Counted from the first letter of the stretch, positions 51,657-63,597 are shown. The stretch: DNA of 64,000 nucleotides from Guptibacillus algicola (GCF_020171805.1 NZ_JAIVAF010000001.1:806001-870000), one strand, 5' to 3'. Translations and numbers: made by a program. Notes: generated from the letters alone by a model not told the origin.

Positions 51657-54600
51657 TCACTCCATAAAGATATCCCGTATATCTTCTTCTGTTAATGTCG
51701 TTCGCGCATTCTCGCCAGAATTCACAATGTCAGAGATAAGCTCTCTTTTTTTATCTTGAAGGTCATTCATTTTCTCTTCGATCGTGCCACGTGCAACGAG
51801 CTTGATGACGTTAACTACCTTGTCCTGACCGATGCGGTGCGTTCGATCTGCTGCTTGCTCCTCTACTGCAGGGTTCCACCAAAGATCATATAAGACAACG
51901 GTATCTGCTCCAGTTAAGTTGAGACCAGTACCACCCGCTTTTAAAGAGATTAGAAACAGATCTCTCTCGCCATTGTTAAATCGATCACACGTTTCTAACC
52001 GTGTTTCTGCAGGTGTTTCTCCATCAAGATAAAAATAAGGATAACCTCGCATCGTGAGTTCTCTTCCAATCAACTTCAGCATGCTGGTGAATTGAGAGAA
52101 GATCAAAACTCTTCTACCAGAGCGGCGAGAATCTTCGATAATGTTAAGAAGCTGATCAAACTTCGCTGAACTCCCTTTGTACCCGTCTACGAACAATGAG
52201 GGATGACAACAAATTTGTCTCAGTCGTGTTAAACCAGCCAAGATCTTTATCCGATTCTTACGGATTGTATCTCTGTCTAGGTGCTTTAAGGTATCAGTTT
52301 TCAGCTTCGCTAAGTAGGCAGCATAAAGTTTCTTTTGTTCAGGCAACAGTTCTGTTAATTCAAGCGACTCCATTTTGTCAGGTAACTCAGCAAGCACATC
52401 CTCTTTCATTCTTCGAAGCAAGAAGGGCCGCACTCTCCGTGCGATGGTTTTCCTTGTTAAATGACTATAGTCTTTCAGCCCACCAAATAGTTGTGGAAAC
52501 ACAACATAATAAATCGACCAAAGCTCTTCGATGGCGTTTTCGACAGGTGTTCCTGTTAACCCGAACTTTTGGTCTGCTCTAAGCTTTTTAACCGCGCGTG
52601 CCGTCTGTGTAGCGGGATTCTTAAAGGCTTGTGCTTCATCAAAAAAGACCGTATGAAAGGATTGATGTTCATACCATTTGATATCTCTACGGAGGAGCGG
52701 GTAGGATGTGATCAACACATCTACTTCCCCACTATCCTTTTGTAAGGTATCTCGGTTTGTTTTCTTCCCATCGATTACGATCGCTCGAATGTCTGGCGCA
52801 AACTTCTTCATTTCGTGTAACCAGTTATACGTGAGCGATGATGGACAGACGATTAGAATGGATTTCTCGCTCTCTCGAATCGCCGAGAGCTCGGATGTGA
52901 TGTAGGTGATGGTCTGCAACGTTTTACCGAGTCCCATATCATCAGCTAGTACGCCACCAAAGCCATAGCTAGCTAAGGTTTTCAACCATTTGTATCCTGT
53001 GATCTGATAATCTCGCAAGATGTGCTCTAACCCAATAGGCACTTCAATATCCAGGCGTTCAGGATGGTAGAACCCATCTAGTAAGTTCTTGACTGACTCT
53101 TCTTTTTGAACGACCTCGCCCATTGTATTTAGAATAGGAATACCCTGTGCGACCGGGAGATTTAACGTCGTTTCAAAATCCTCATCCTGCGGGGGTACAG
53201 TGGTTAGGAAGCGATGGATCTCCTCCATTTCACTCGTTTCAAGCGATAAAAGCGAGCCGTTTGGAAGTCGGTAATATTTCCGCTTTTCTTCTAATGCTTC
53301 TAATATCTCTCGAACTTGATTATCTGAGATCCCATCCATTTCAAACTTAAATTCCAGCCAGTTCGTGCGTTCCCTCTTTTTATGCTTCACCCGAATAGTA
53401 GGATGATTCTCCTTTCTCACAAGTCGATTCCGAACAGACGAAGTGGCATAGAGTTGTAGCTTCTTCTGCAGCTTAGGAACGATATGATGCAGAAAGTCAT
53501 ATTCGAGCGCTTCATTTTGCATGTGATAACCACCGTCAGTTTTGGAAAATCCACTTTCGTCCATGAGTGTGAGAATTTCTTCTTCCTTATCAATATCTCT
53601 AATAACAGCCTGACCTGTTGTAGCATCCCTGCTTTCGAGTGGCTGAATCATGATGCCATCGTAGTGAAATTCTAGCCCCGCGAGTAAACGATTCTTCAGC
53701 CGATCTAAATATAGTTTCGCAGTGAGTGGCGTTTTGTAAAACCTCTGATTGATCGCATGGGACAATTGAACATTCCCAATCCTTTTCAAGTCTGGAACGA
53801 TTTTTCCTAGAAAATGATCGATATGCTGCTCAGGAATCATAATATGATTCTTACTTTCTGGTGAAAGCATTTGCGTGAGTTCAAATAACCGATCGGAATC
53901 CCGCCAATCCAGTTGAAACATCTTCCCATTACAAAGGACAGAGCGATATGACCTCAACATGAGCATTCGCTCCAAACCTTTCATCGTTAATCGGAAGGTA
54001 TTATCTCTTATTTCGTCGAATAAAAAGGTGACTGGTGGCGTCCCGTCTATTATTTGGATGCTATCAAATAACTGGCCGTTGTACTCGATAGTTGCTACTG
54101 ATCCTGTTGTTAAAAGTGGTACAAGCTTCATCCAAGTCGATGGTGGAATTAGTAACATACTACTCGTAATTAAACCATCTGACGTCGCATCGATCGTTTC
54201 AAGAAATGCTTCTTCGTCCAAGACAACTCGGATAAGATGATGGATGATCGCATCAGCTTCCACTGTAAAGTAATGGATCTTCGGGTCATACATAAGCCCA
54301 GTAGAAAGTTTACTCGCTTTTCCTTGTTTAACATCCAACAGGAAGTCTCGAACATGATGCACTACCTTGTGTTCGATTGCAATTTCGATCCCTAGTAAGT
54401 ATTCACCGTCCCCCACTGAAACTGGTTTACAAGTAAACGTAGCATCAAGAGATTCTCTATTCTCAAAAAATCGTTGCTCACCCGTTCTTGTAGGTTTCTC
54501 ATCAAAAAGCTTCATAAAATCTTCAGTCAGTTCATTGTTCGATGAATGATCAGAATGGGTATCCGGCGAAATCGTGCGCTGATGATAATCTCTAATCGCG

Positions 54601-54860
54601 ATTAAAACCGCCGCAATATGCTGACAATCCTTTTGGAAATTCACTAAGGAAGGACAGCTACATTCACCCTTATAATCTCCCGCCACCCCTTTGACAATCG
54701 TCACTTGAAAATCTTCTGTCCCAGTAACCGTCGCTTCACAATAGTCCATACGATACGCATTGATTTTCACTTTGTTTGAACGATAATAAGACTCTCCTCT
54801 TTTGAAGGAAAGGTTACCGCATTTTTCTATTATCGTTTTGTTCGTTACGTTAATTTCCAT
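51657..54860 (-). CDS. SWIM zinc finger-SNF2 helicase (YwqA-like)
   Basis: The 1067-residue protein has an N-terminal SWIM zinc finger (Cys67-x-Cys69 ... Cys79-x-His81 in GECSCP and DCQHI), a middle region of unknown fold, and a C-terminal SNF2/RapA-type motor: DDMGLGKTLQTI (Walker A), DEAQAFKN, TGTPVENAIEELW, and QAADRTHRIGQ (motif VI). Such proteins remodel DNA-protein complexes; YwqA of B. subtilis has the same layout. The ATG at 54860 follows GAAGGACGAGG; the open frame continues 17 codons upstream without a ribosome site. It is a single-gene unit, next to the divergent katG. Confidence 0.88.
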   Translation of the reverse strand: MEINVTNKTIIEKCGNLSFKRGESYYRSNKVKINAYRMDYCEATVTGTEDFQVTIVKGVAGDYKGECSCPSLVNFQKDCQHIAAVLIAIRDYHQRTISPDTHSDHSSNNELTEDFMKLFDEKPTRTGEQRFFENRESLDATFTCKPVSVGDGEYLLGIEIAIEHKVVHHVRDFLLDVKQGKASKLSTGLMYDPKIHYFTVEADAIIHHLIRVVLDEEAFLETIDATSDGLITSSMLLIPPSTWMKLVPLLTTGSVATIEYNGQLFDSIQIIDGTPPVTFLFDEIRDNTFRLTMKGLERMLMLRSYRSVLCNGKMFQLDWRDSDRLFELTQMLSPESKNHIMIPEQHIDHFLGKIVPDLKRIGNVQLSHAINQRFYKTPLTAKLYLDRLKNRLLAGLEFHYDGIMIQPLESRDATTGQAVIRDIDKEEEILTLMDESGFSKTDGGYHMQNEALEYDFLHHIVPKLQKKLQLYATSSVRNRLVRKENHPTIRVKHKKRERTNWLEFKFEMDGISDNQVREILEALEEKRKYYRLPNGSLLSLETSEMEEIHRFLTTVPPQDEDFETTLNLPVAQGIPILNTMGEVVQKEESVKNLLDGFYHPERLDIEVPIGLEHILRDYQITGYKWLKTLASYGFGGVLADDMGLGKTLQTITYITSELSAIRESEKSILIVCPSSLTYNWLHEMKKFAPDIRAIVIDGKKTNRDTLQKDSGEVDVLITSYPLLRRDIKWYEHQSFHTVFFDEAQAFKNPATQTARAVKKLRADQKFGLTGTPVENAIEELWSIYYVVFPQLFGGLKDYSHLTRKTIARRVRPFLLRRMKEDVLAELPDKMESLELTELLPEQKKLYAAYLAKLKTDTLKHLDRDTIRKNRIKILAGLTRLRQICCHPSLFVDGYKGSSAKFDQLLNIIEDSRRSGRRVLIFSQFTSMLKLIGRELTMRGYPYFYLDGETPAETRLETCDRFNNGERDLFLISLKAGGTGLNLTGADTVVLYDLWWNPAVEEQAADRTHRIGQDKVVNVIKLVARGTIEEKMNDLQDKKRELISDIVNSGENARTTLTEEDIRDIFME

Positions 54861-55059
54861 TGGCCTCGTCCTTCTTTTTATTATTAAGGCGTTCTCGTAT
54901 GTATCTCGCACAGAATCTCATCAAACTTCTTGTCTCATTTTATCATAGGTATCGGTCATTTATTAGAATGCTCACTAGCACATCCTGACCTTAAACACAT
55001 TCGATACTAGTGTCATAATAGTAGTCTCAAAAATTTTTAAAAAAATAGAGTCGTTTTTC

Positions 55060-55088
55060 TTTCAAAATGATTATTAATTTATTATAAT
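55060..55088 (+). promoter_or_regulatory. Probable katG promoter
   Basis: A perfect -10 TATAAT (55083-55088) is preceded by TTTCAA at 55060-55065 (17-base spacing), a weak -35. The PerR box overlaps the -10. Confidence 0.5.
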
Positions 55089-55093
55089 TATAA
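55079..55093. promoter_or_regulatory. PerR box upstream of katG
   Basis: TTATTATAATTATAA matches the PerR/Fur-family pattern TTATAAT-N-ATTATAA with one mismatch. It overlaps the katG -10, as expected for peroxide-relieved repression. Confidence 0.65.
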
Positions 55094-55131
55094 TCTGAGA
55101 AGAGTTATCACAAATTTTTACTCATTTTTAG

Positions 55132-57393
<2,262 letters not shown>

Positions 57394-57399
57394 TGAGCA

Positions 57400-57466
57400 A
57401 GCACCCTACTAGACTATGAATCGACCAATCTGATTCAAGAGCATCTCGTAGGGTGCTTTTTTTGTT
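57400..57466 (+). terminator. Terminator of katG
   Basis: AGCACCCTAC (57401-57410) and GTAGGGTGCT (57449-57458) form a perfect 10-bp stem around a long loop, followed by T7. Confidence 0.75.
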
Positions 57467-57748
57467 GTTTCATAATCAATAACACTCATTTTTCTCCCCA
57501 CAGGATTACGCTCCTAATCATTCTTTAAATAGACCTCAATATTAACCCCTTCTTTTCTGGTTATATCTGGATAATTAATTAGCAAAATATTGAAATTAAT
57601 ACCGTTCACTTTTGCAAATTCGCAAAATACAAAGACTATACCTTGCAAACCCTTTCATATGCATTCTACCTACATTATACTTGGTATTATCAAATCATGA
57701 TTTGTTTTATATGTATCATTTTGCAATCGTAAGGAGTTGGAGATCTCC
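57467..57748. other. Intergenic region before the PRD regulator
   Basis: AT-rich control region. TTTTGC-N6-GCAAAA (57610-57627) is an 18-bp near-palindrome (16 of 18 positions symmetric), a candidate operator for the PTS genes. No ORF or known RNA was seen here. Confidence 0.4.
57610..57627. promoter_or_regulatory. Candidate operator of the PTS operon
   Basis: TTTTGCAAATTCGCAAAA is symmetric at 16 of 18 positions. It lies about 120 bases before the regulator gene; TTGCAA-like sequences recur near 57644 and 57722. Confidence 0.4.
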
Positions 57749-59854
57749 ATGTCACTCGATGAAAGAAGTACATTTCTATTAACGAAACTCGTAAATGCAA
57801 CTGATCTCGTTACGGTTGATCAAGTAACCGAGCAGCTAGGTATTTCAAAGCGAACTGTTCATTATGACTTAAAAAAGATCAACGACTGGTTAGAAGATAA
57901 CAAGTTACCGATCATCCAAACACAACAGGGGATGGGCTATTACCTACCCGAACAAACGAAAGAGAACGTTCCTAATTTGATGAAAGAATTAAAAGAATGG
58001 CAATACCATTACTCACAAACGGAACGTGTCACGTTGATTGGGATCGAACTTTTAACGAATGATCAGTCTATCTTTATGAAAGATTTCATGGAGCGAACAA
58101 AGGTGAGTCGTGGAACAGTTTCGAAAGACTTGAAGCTCGTTATTCAACTGTTAGAAGATGAAGAGCTGAACTTACAGTTTGAGCGTTCGACTGGTTACGT
58201 CGTCGAAGGAAAAGAAGAGAACAAGCGCAGGTTGTTGAGTCGTTTTCTTACTGAAGTTCTAACGAATGAACAATTAACGGAAATGATGAATGTCGTCTAT
58301 CCGCTCGTAAAAAACGGCGAAGACTACATTTATTCTAACCTTATTCCAATGAAGCAGATCATCATGAACGTCGAGCCAATTCTGAAGGTCGAACTAACGG
58401 ACGATACGATTCAGGTTCTCGCTATTCAACTCGTTGTGCTCCTTCAAAGATTGAAAGGGGAACACCGCATTCAACTTGACCCTGATGAAAAGGAAGCCGT
58501 CTCATCAACAAGAGAGTTCGATGCTGCAACTCGTATTTCAGAGGAATTAGAATCTCAATTCAAACTTACACTTTCTACCGATGAGATTTGTTTCATCACC
58601 ATGCATCTACTCGGATCACGAGTGAATTACTCAGAAGTGAGTGCGGTTGGTAACCTTGAGATCGAGAAGCTTAGAGAAGTTGTGAGTGAAATCGTACATG
58701 AATTTCAAATCTATGCATGCATCCTTTTCGAACAACGAAAAGAACTTGAAAACGCTCTCTTTCTTCATCTTAAGCCAACATACTACCGATTAAAGTACAA
58801 CGTTCCGATCACGAACGAGTTAACAGCATCCGTTCAACAGGAATATCCAGACGTCTTTTCGATCACAAAACGAGCCATCTGGCCGGTCGAATCCATGACG
58901 TCTAAGAAACTACCAGATGATGAAATCGCGTATCTTGCCATGCACTTTGGTGCCTGGATGCAGAAAGAAGAGCTGCCGGAAATAACGGTTGGAAAAGCAA
59001 TCATTGTTTGTGAGAAGGGAATCGGAACGTCGAACATCTTAAAAGGCCAGTTGGAAAAGCTTTTAACAAATGTTGAAATCGTCGGAACAGTTTCAAAAAG
59101 ACAGTTTATCAACAATCACTATGACATCAATTACGTCTTTTCGACTTCTCCACTACACCATGAAACGTTGCCAGTTCTAACGGTCAGTCCGATTTTGACG
59201 CAACAAGATAAGGAAAAAATCCTTCATTGGATGGATGAAGTCCAGTCGACACCGAACGATTCCAAAGCACCTACGAGTGACATCGTTATGGAATTAGTAA
59301 AGAAGCACGGAACAATACGTGACGAGGAAGCATTGAGGAACGAATTGAATCAACTTTTCGATCCTACACCAACCACCTTACCAATAGAAAGGTTTGAAAG
59401 ACCTATGTTAAATGACTTACTGCACGAAGAAACGATTCAATTCGCTTCACACACAACAGACTGGAAAGAAGCGATAAGAACAGCGGCATCGCCTCTTCTA
59501 ACGAAGGAGCAGATTTCTTCTACGTATATCGATGCAATGATCAAGAATGTAGAAGAACTAGGACCATATGTCGTGATTGCGCCAGGAATCGCAATCCCAC
59601 ATGCGCGTCCTGAGGAAGGCGTCAACACAGTGGGTATGAGCTTGCTTCGCTTAGATGAAACGGTTCCTTTTTCTGACAAAGACAAGCACCAGGTAAAACT
59701 ACTGATCGTGCTTGCTGCGGTGGATAACGAAACGCACCTCAAAGCACTTGCACAGCTTTCAGACTTACTATCTGAAGAAGAGAACCTGGATATTATCTAT
59801 AACTCAACTGAAAAAGAAGACATTATCAAACTCGTATCAAAATACTCAAATTAA
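57749..59854 (+). CDS. PRD transcriptional regulator with PTS EIIB- and EIIA-like domains
   Basis: The 701-residue activator has two N-terminal HTH segments (VTEQLGISKRTVHYDL at about 25-42 and KVSRGTVSKDLKLV near 120), then two PRD domains (about 185-395), an EIIB-like domain with Cys in IIVCEKGIGTSN (about 410) and a C-terminal EIIA-2 domain with His618 in GIAIPHARPEEG. Phosphorylation of PRD, IIB and IIA residues tunes such BglG/MtlR-type regulators. The ATG at 57749 is preceded by GGAG at 6 bases. It directly precedes the IIB gene (15-base gap). It most likely activates these PTS genes. Confidence 0.85.
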   Translation: MSLDERSTFLLTKLVNATDLVTVDQVTEQLGISKRTVHYDLKKINDWLEDNKLPIIQTQQGMGYYLPEQTKENVPNLMKELKEWQYHYSQTERVTLIGIELLTNDQSIFMKDFMERTKVSRGTVSKDLKLVIQLLEDEELNLQFERSTGYVVEGKEENKRRLLSRFLTEVLTNEQLTEMMNVVYPLVKNGEDYIYSNLIPMKQIIMNVEPILKVELTDDTIQVLAIQLVVLLQRLKGEHRIQLDPDEKEAVSSTREFDAATRISEELESQFKLTLSTDEICFITMHLLGSRVNYSEVSAVGNLEIEKLREVVSEIVHEFQIYACILFEQRKELENALFLHLKPTYYRLKYNVPITNELTASVQQEYPDVFSITKRAIWPVESMTSKKLPDDEIAYLAMHFGAWMQKEELPEITVGKAIIVCEKGIGTSNILKGQLEKLLTNVEIVGTVSKRQFINNHYDINYVFSTSPLHHETLPVLTVSPILTQQDKEKILHWMDEVQSTPNDSKAPTSDIVMELVKKHGTIRDEEALRNELNQLFDPTPTTLPIERFERPMLNDLLHEETIQFASHTTDWKEAIRTAASPLLTKEQISSTYIDAMIKNVEELGPYVVIAPGIAIPHARPEEGVNTVGMSLLRLDETVPFSDKDKHQVKLLIVLAAVDNETHLKALAQLSDLLSEEENLDIIYNSTEKEDIIKLVSKYSN

Positions 59855-59869
59855 GGGAGAGACTATCAA

Positions 59870-60145
59870 ATGAAAAAAATTCTAGTAGTATGTGGAAATG
59901 GACTTGGAAGTAGCTTTATTGTGGAGATGAACGTAAAGAAGATTCTTGATGAACTAGGAATCGAAGCTGAAGTGGATCACACGGACCTTACAACGAGTAA
60001 ATCAGAGAACGCTGATTACTTCTTAGGTTCAACAGAAATCGTAGAAAATCTTGAAGATGGAAACCGCAATGTGATCAAGCTAAACAACCTTATGGATAAG
60101 AACGAGCTAAGAACGGCGATCGAAGCAAATCTGAAAGGGGCTTAA
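59870..60145 (+). CDS. PTS EIIB component, ascorbate (UlaB) family
   Basis: The 91-residue cytosolic protein has the IIB phosphorylation Cys8 in VVCGNGLGSSFI. It should pass phosphate from an EIIA to the sugar at the IIC channel. It resembles UlaB/SgaB of the ascorbate family. AAGGGAGAG precedes the ATG. Only the IIB and IIC genes follow the regulator; the catabolic enzymes UlaD, E and F are absent here, so the sugar need not be ascorbate. Confidence 0.85.
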   Translation: MKKILVVCGNGLGSSFIVEMNVKKILDELGIEAEVDHTDLTTSKSENADYFLGSTEIVENLEDGNRNVIKLNNLMDKNELRTAIEANLKGA

Positions 60146-60147
60146 TT

Positions 60148-61527
60148 ATGGTCGATCTTATAATGAAGGACATCTTAGGAACACCGGCTATCCTTGTCGG
60201 GCTATTCGCCCTAATCGGTCTCCTTCTTCAGAAGAAGGACTTTGCGAACGTTATATCTGGTACGCTCAAGACGATCATGGGCTTTGTTATTCTGGGGGCA
60301 GGCGCTACTGTACTAGTAGCCTCCCTCAATAACTTCAGCAGCATGTTCGATCATGCTTTTGCAATCCAAGGTATCATCCCGAACAATGAAGCAATCGTTG
60401 CGTTAGCACAGGAATCATTTGGTGCAGAAACGGCGATGATCATGCTGTTCGGAATGGTCGTGAACATCATCCTAGCACGTGTGACGCCTTTTAAATATAT
60501 CTTCCTTACGGGCCACCACACGATGTTCATGGCATGTCTTATCGCTGTTATCCTAACAACTGGCGGATTTAGCGGTATCACGATGATCGTCACAGGCTCT
60601 GTTATTCTTGGATCACTTATGGTTCTTCTTCCTGCACTTCTTCAACCTTATACAAGAAAAATCACTGGCAGTGATGACTTTGCGATTGGCCACTTCGGCT
60701 CGTTCGGTTACTTCTTAGCAGCAGCTGTGGGTAAAGCAGTGGGAAAGAACTCAAGATCTACTGAAGAAATTAAAGTTCCGAAGACACTAAATTTCCTTCG
60801 GGACACATCCGTATCTGTCTCACTGACAATGGCCATACTTTTCATCGTCGTCGCATTCTTTACTGGACCTTCTTTCATTGAATCAGAGTTAAGCGGCGGA
60901 ACAAACTTCCTTGTTTTCTCTTTCATGCAAGCACTAACGTTTGCAGCTGGTGTCTACATCATTCTAGCCGGCGTAAGAATGCTTCTATCTGAAATCGTTC
61001 CTGCATTTAAGGGAATTGCTGATAAAGTCGTACCGAATTCCATTCCAGCACTCGATTGCCCGTCTGTATTCCCATTTGCAAACAATGCCGTTATCATCGG
61101 GTTTTTCTTTAGCTTCGTAGCAGGGCTTTTGAGCATGTTCATCCTCCCCCTGCTCGGACTTAAAGTCATTGTACCTGGTCTTGTTCCACACTTCTTTACA
61201 GGTGCAGCAGCAGGCGTATTCGGAAATGCAACTGGTGGACGAAAAGGAGCGATTTTTGGCTCAATGGCAAATGGAGCTCTCATCAGCTTCTTGCCAGCGC
61301 TTCTTCTTCCAGTCCTCGGTTCACTAGGATTCGAAGGAACGACGTTTGGTGACTCGGACTTTGCAGTGGTTGGAATTCTTCTTGGAAACTTAATCGAGCT
61401 ACTCTCTTCTAAGATCACGTTCCTCGTTATTCTTGGCGGCTTACTAACAGCTATTTTCGTAGGAGCTGCACAAATGAAACGTAAAAAAGAACAAAAGAAC
61501 ACAGATGAAACACAAGAAGCAGTATAG
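60148..61527 (+). CDS. PTS EIIC component, ascorbate (UlaA/SgaT) family
   Basis: The 459-residue membrane protein has about 11 helices and the SgaT/UlaA signature stretches (TGHHTMFMACLIAV, PALDCPSVFPFANNAVIIGF). It is the sugar channel of the PTS and works with the IIB protein encoded 2 bases upstream. The C-terminal tail is polar (MKRKKEQKNTDETQE). The substrate is uncertain. The EIIA that phosphorylates the IIB is not separately encoded; the regulator's EIIA domain may serve. A terminator lies at 61530-61566. Confidence 0.87.
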   Translation: MVDLIMKDILGTPAILVGLFALIGLLLQKKDFANVISGTLKTIMGFVILGAGATVLVASLNNFSSMFDHAFAIQGIIPNNEAIVALAQESFGAETAMIMLFGMVVNIILARVTPFKYIFLTGHHTMFMACLIAVILTTGGFSGITMIVTGSVILGSLMVLLPALLQPYTRKITGSDDFAIGHFGSFGYFLAAAVGKAVGKNSRSTEEIKVPKTLNFLRDTSVSVSLTMAILFIVVAFFTGPSFIESELSGGTNFLVFSFMQALTFAAGVYIILAGVRMLLSEIVPAFKGIADKVVPNSIPALDCPSVFPFANNAVIIGFFFSFVAGLLSMFILPLLGLKVIVPGLVPHFFTGAAAGVFGNATGGRKGAIFGSMANGALISFLPALLLPVLGSLGFEGTTFGDSDFAVVGILLGNLIELLSSKITFLVILGGLLTAIFVGAAQMKRKKEQKNTDETQEAV

Positions 61528-61529
61528 TA

Positions 61530-61566
61530 TGAAAAAGGCAACCTCATAGTAGGTTGCCTTTTTTTG
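61530..61566 (+). terminator. Terminator of the PTS operon
   Basis: AAGGCAACCT and AGGTTGCCTT form a perfect 10-bp stem with a 6-base loop, followed by T7. Confidence 0.85.
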
Positions 61567-61670
61567 GTGGTTTCTTATTTTATCCTACTTTCTTACTATC
61601 TGGATTTTCAAATAGCATAGCAGTCCTCGCTTGCAGCAAAAGGGGCGGTTCTCCTCTTCAAGATCTTCCC

Positions 61671-62816
61671 TTATTTTATACGAATTGGCATAATTAACTT
61701 CTCAAACTCATGCAGCTCCGCTTTGCCACCAAACAATATTCTTTCCAAAGTAAGAGTTAACAAATGAGGTATCTTATTATATTCGCTTTCGGTGAAATCT
61801 AAATTATTTAGCATTACTATTCCTTTATCATAATCTTTATAACTAATTAATCCAGAACAATAACCCGCCCAATATCCATCATGAAGAACAATCTTCTTAT
61901 AGTGAGTGTGATCTTCAATTTTCCATCCGAATCCATATCCTCCTATACCCTTATGCAAAGAATGGCAATACTCAGCGCTTCCATTAACGAGCACTGGATT
62001 AATCATAGCTTTCTTTGTTTTTTCAGCTAACAGATTACTATCGTAAATAGAACGCTCCCAAATTAGTAAATCATCTACGGTGGATTTTATCCCTCCATCA
62101 CCTTTGATTCCGTCAAGATAATATGCATAGTTATGGTCGTCCAACTCATTAGGAAGTCTGTACAAATTCTGTTTCCAATCATAGATATAGCCTAGTGAAA
62201 AGTTTTCAATTTCATTATCTAGAAATTGTGAATACGTTGATGTATTGTACATATTTAAAGGTTTGAATATTCTTTTGGCTAAAAACTCTCCGTACTCCAT
62301 TTCCGAAACCATCTCTATGATTTCTGCCAGTAATACATATCCCGTATTACAATACTCCCACTTTTCATTTACTTGAAATAATACTGCAGGCTTTTCGTTC
62401 CTCAAGAATTGAACCACATCTTTATTGGTAGCAATTGTACCTCGATCCCAATTTCCCGCTGTTTCAAACCATTCCATATAATCTGGCAGCCCAGAGGTGT
62501 GATTTAACATATTTTTTATTGTAATGTCCTTAAAGGGAAGATAAGGGAAGAACTTTTCTAGGTGATCGTCTAGTGTAAGCTCTCCCTCCTCGATTAGAAT
62601 CATAATTGCAATAGCTGTAAAGCTTTTTGATATAGAAGCAATTTCGAAAATCGAATGATAGGAATGATGTTCTCTATCATTTCTTTTCCCTATTCCTCGC
62701 TTGTAGAAAGGTTTACCATGCTCAGATAAAAGGACGACTCCGCTAAACAACCTATTTTGTTCTAAGAAATCTAGTACCTTATCTACTTCTCTTTTTTTAA
62801 AATCTTGTCCATTCAC
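61671..62816 (-). CDS. Serine hydrolase (beta-lactamase/DD-peptidase-like)
   Basis: The 381-residue protein has the class C beta-lactamase/esterase fold: nucleophile Ser61 in S-x-x-K (ASISKSFTAI), Tyr155-x-Asn157 (EYCNTGYVL) and a late HDGYWAGY motif in place of KTG. No signal peptide is seen, so it probably acts in the cytosol or as an esterase/peptidase on small substrates. I start at the GTG at 62816, with TGGAGGT 7 bases upstream; the ATG at 62831 would contain that site. It is a single-gene unit. Antibiotic hydrolysis is possible but not indicated by context. Confidence 0.8.
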   Translation of the reverse strand: MNGQDFKKREVDKVLDFLEQNRLFSGVVLLSEHGKPFYKRGIGKRNDREHHSYHSIFEIASISKSFTAIAIMILIEEGELTLDDHLEKFFPYLPFKDITIKNMLNHTSGLPDYMEWFETAGNWDRGTIATNKDVVQFLRNEKPAVLFQVNEKWEYCNTGYVLLAEIIEMVSEMEYGEFLAKRIFKPLNMYNTSTYSQFLDNEIENFSLGYIYDWKQNLYRLPNELDDHNYAYYLDGIKGDGGIKSTVDDLLIWERSIYDSNLLAEKTKKAMINPVLVNGSAEYCHSLHKGIGGYGFGWKIEDHTHYKKIVLHDGYWAGYCSGLISYKDYDKGIVMLNNLDFTESEYNKIPHLLTLTLERILFGGKAELHEFEKLIMPIRIK

Positions 62817-62979
62817 TATAAAGACCTCCATTTACGATTTTTGTATCAGATTTTGATCGATTCATAACTGGAGGCGGACCTCTTATGAATAGTTATATGA
62901 AGTTGAAAATATGAAACAAAATAACTCCTCCTTTTCTTTAATTGTCTTCTTCAAATAAACTGCACCACTACTAATCTTA

Positions 62980-63026
62980 AACAAAAAGAAGCGTAATCCT
63001 TTTTTTAGATTAACGCTTCCATCATT
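62980..63026 (-). terminator. Hairpin between serine hydrolase and YdcZ genes
   Basis: GAAGCGT-AATC and GATT-ACGCTTC pair (one bulge) around a loop, with T-rich sequence on the minus strand. It ends the YdcZ transcript. Confidence 0.55.
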
Positions 63027-63106
63027 ATAACTTTATATGCCCACATCTAACTCATCATGTTAACTTGGATGGTCATTGAGGGGTCTTATGGAAAGTACAC
63101 AACCTT

Positions 63107-63571
63107 TTAAGCAGCCTTCGCAACCTCTTCATCTTTCTTCCCACTCATCTTAAAAATAAGCATTCCTGCTACGATCACGATAACAGCTAATAACTGCTGG
63201 AATGTAAAAGGGACTTGTTTTAAACCAAAAATGCCGAGTGAATCTGATATGATTGCAAAACCTAATTGTGACGCCATGACGATTGAAATTGCGAACGTCG
63301 GTCCAAGGTGTTTGATACTTTGTACCAAACAAACCACAACCCCTACACCGATTGCCCCACATAACCAATACCAGGGCTTCATATCAGTGAGCATAAATAG
63401 ATTGCCGCCCTCAACAAACAATCCTATTACGAGGGAAGCGAGAAAGCCGAGGCCTAGTACAAGCGTGGTTGTAACTAGGGATCCTGCTCGTTCACTCACT
63501 TTACTATTGAATATGTTTTGCAAACTGACGAACGAACCTGCAACAACTGCCATGATTAAACCGATCATCAT
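63107..63571 (-). CDS. YdcZ-type DMT-superfamily transporter
   Basis: The 154-residue membrane protein has about five helices and the DUF606/YdcZ pattern: MMIGLIMAVVAGSFVSLQNIFNSKVSE near the N-terminus, PWYWLCGAIGVGVVVCL, and SIVMASQLGFAIISDSLG. It resembles small EamA-like exporters of unknown substrate. GAGGTGG precedes the ATG pair. It lies 26 bases downstream of the Crp/Fnr-type gene on the same strand and is probably its regulatory target. Confidence 0.8.
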   Translation of the reverse strand: MMIGLIMAVVAGSFVSLQNIFNSKVSERAGSLVTTTLVLGLGFLASLVIGLFVEGGNLFMLTDMKPWYWLCGAIGVGVVVCLVQSIKHLGPTFAISIVMASQLGFAIISDSLGIFGLKQVPFTFQQLLAVIVIVAGMLIFKMSGKKDEEVAKAA

Positions 63572-63597
63572 CTTTCAACCACCTCTAACATGTTAAC

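Noticed and set aside
60954-61547. Minus-strand 197-codon frame opposite the EIIC gene
   Set aside because: Antisense of a membrane protein gene; no ribosome site and Pro/Arg/Ser-rich shadow composition.
61671-62816. Serine hydrolase as an antibiotic-resistance beta-lactamase
   Set aside because: No signal peptide and no KTG motif; HDG-type motif and context favour an esterase/peptidase.
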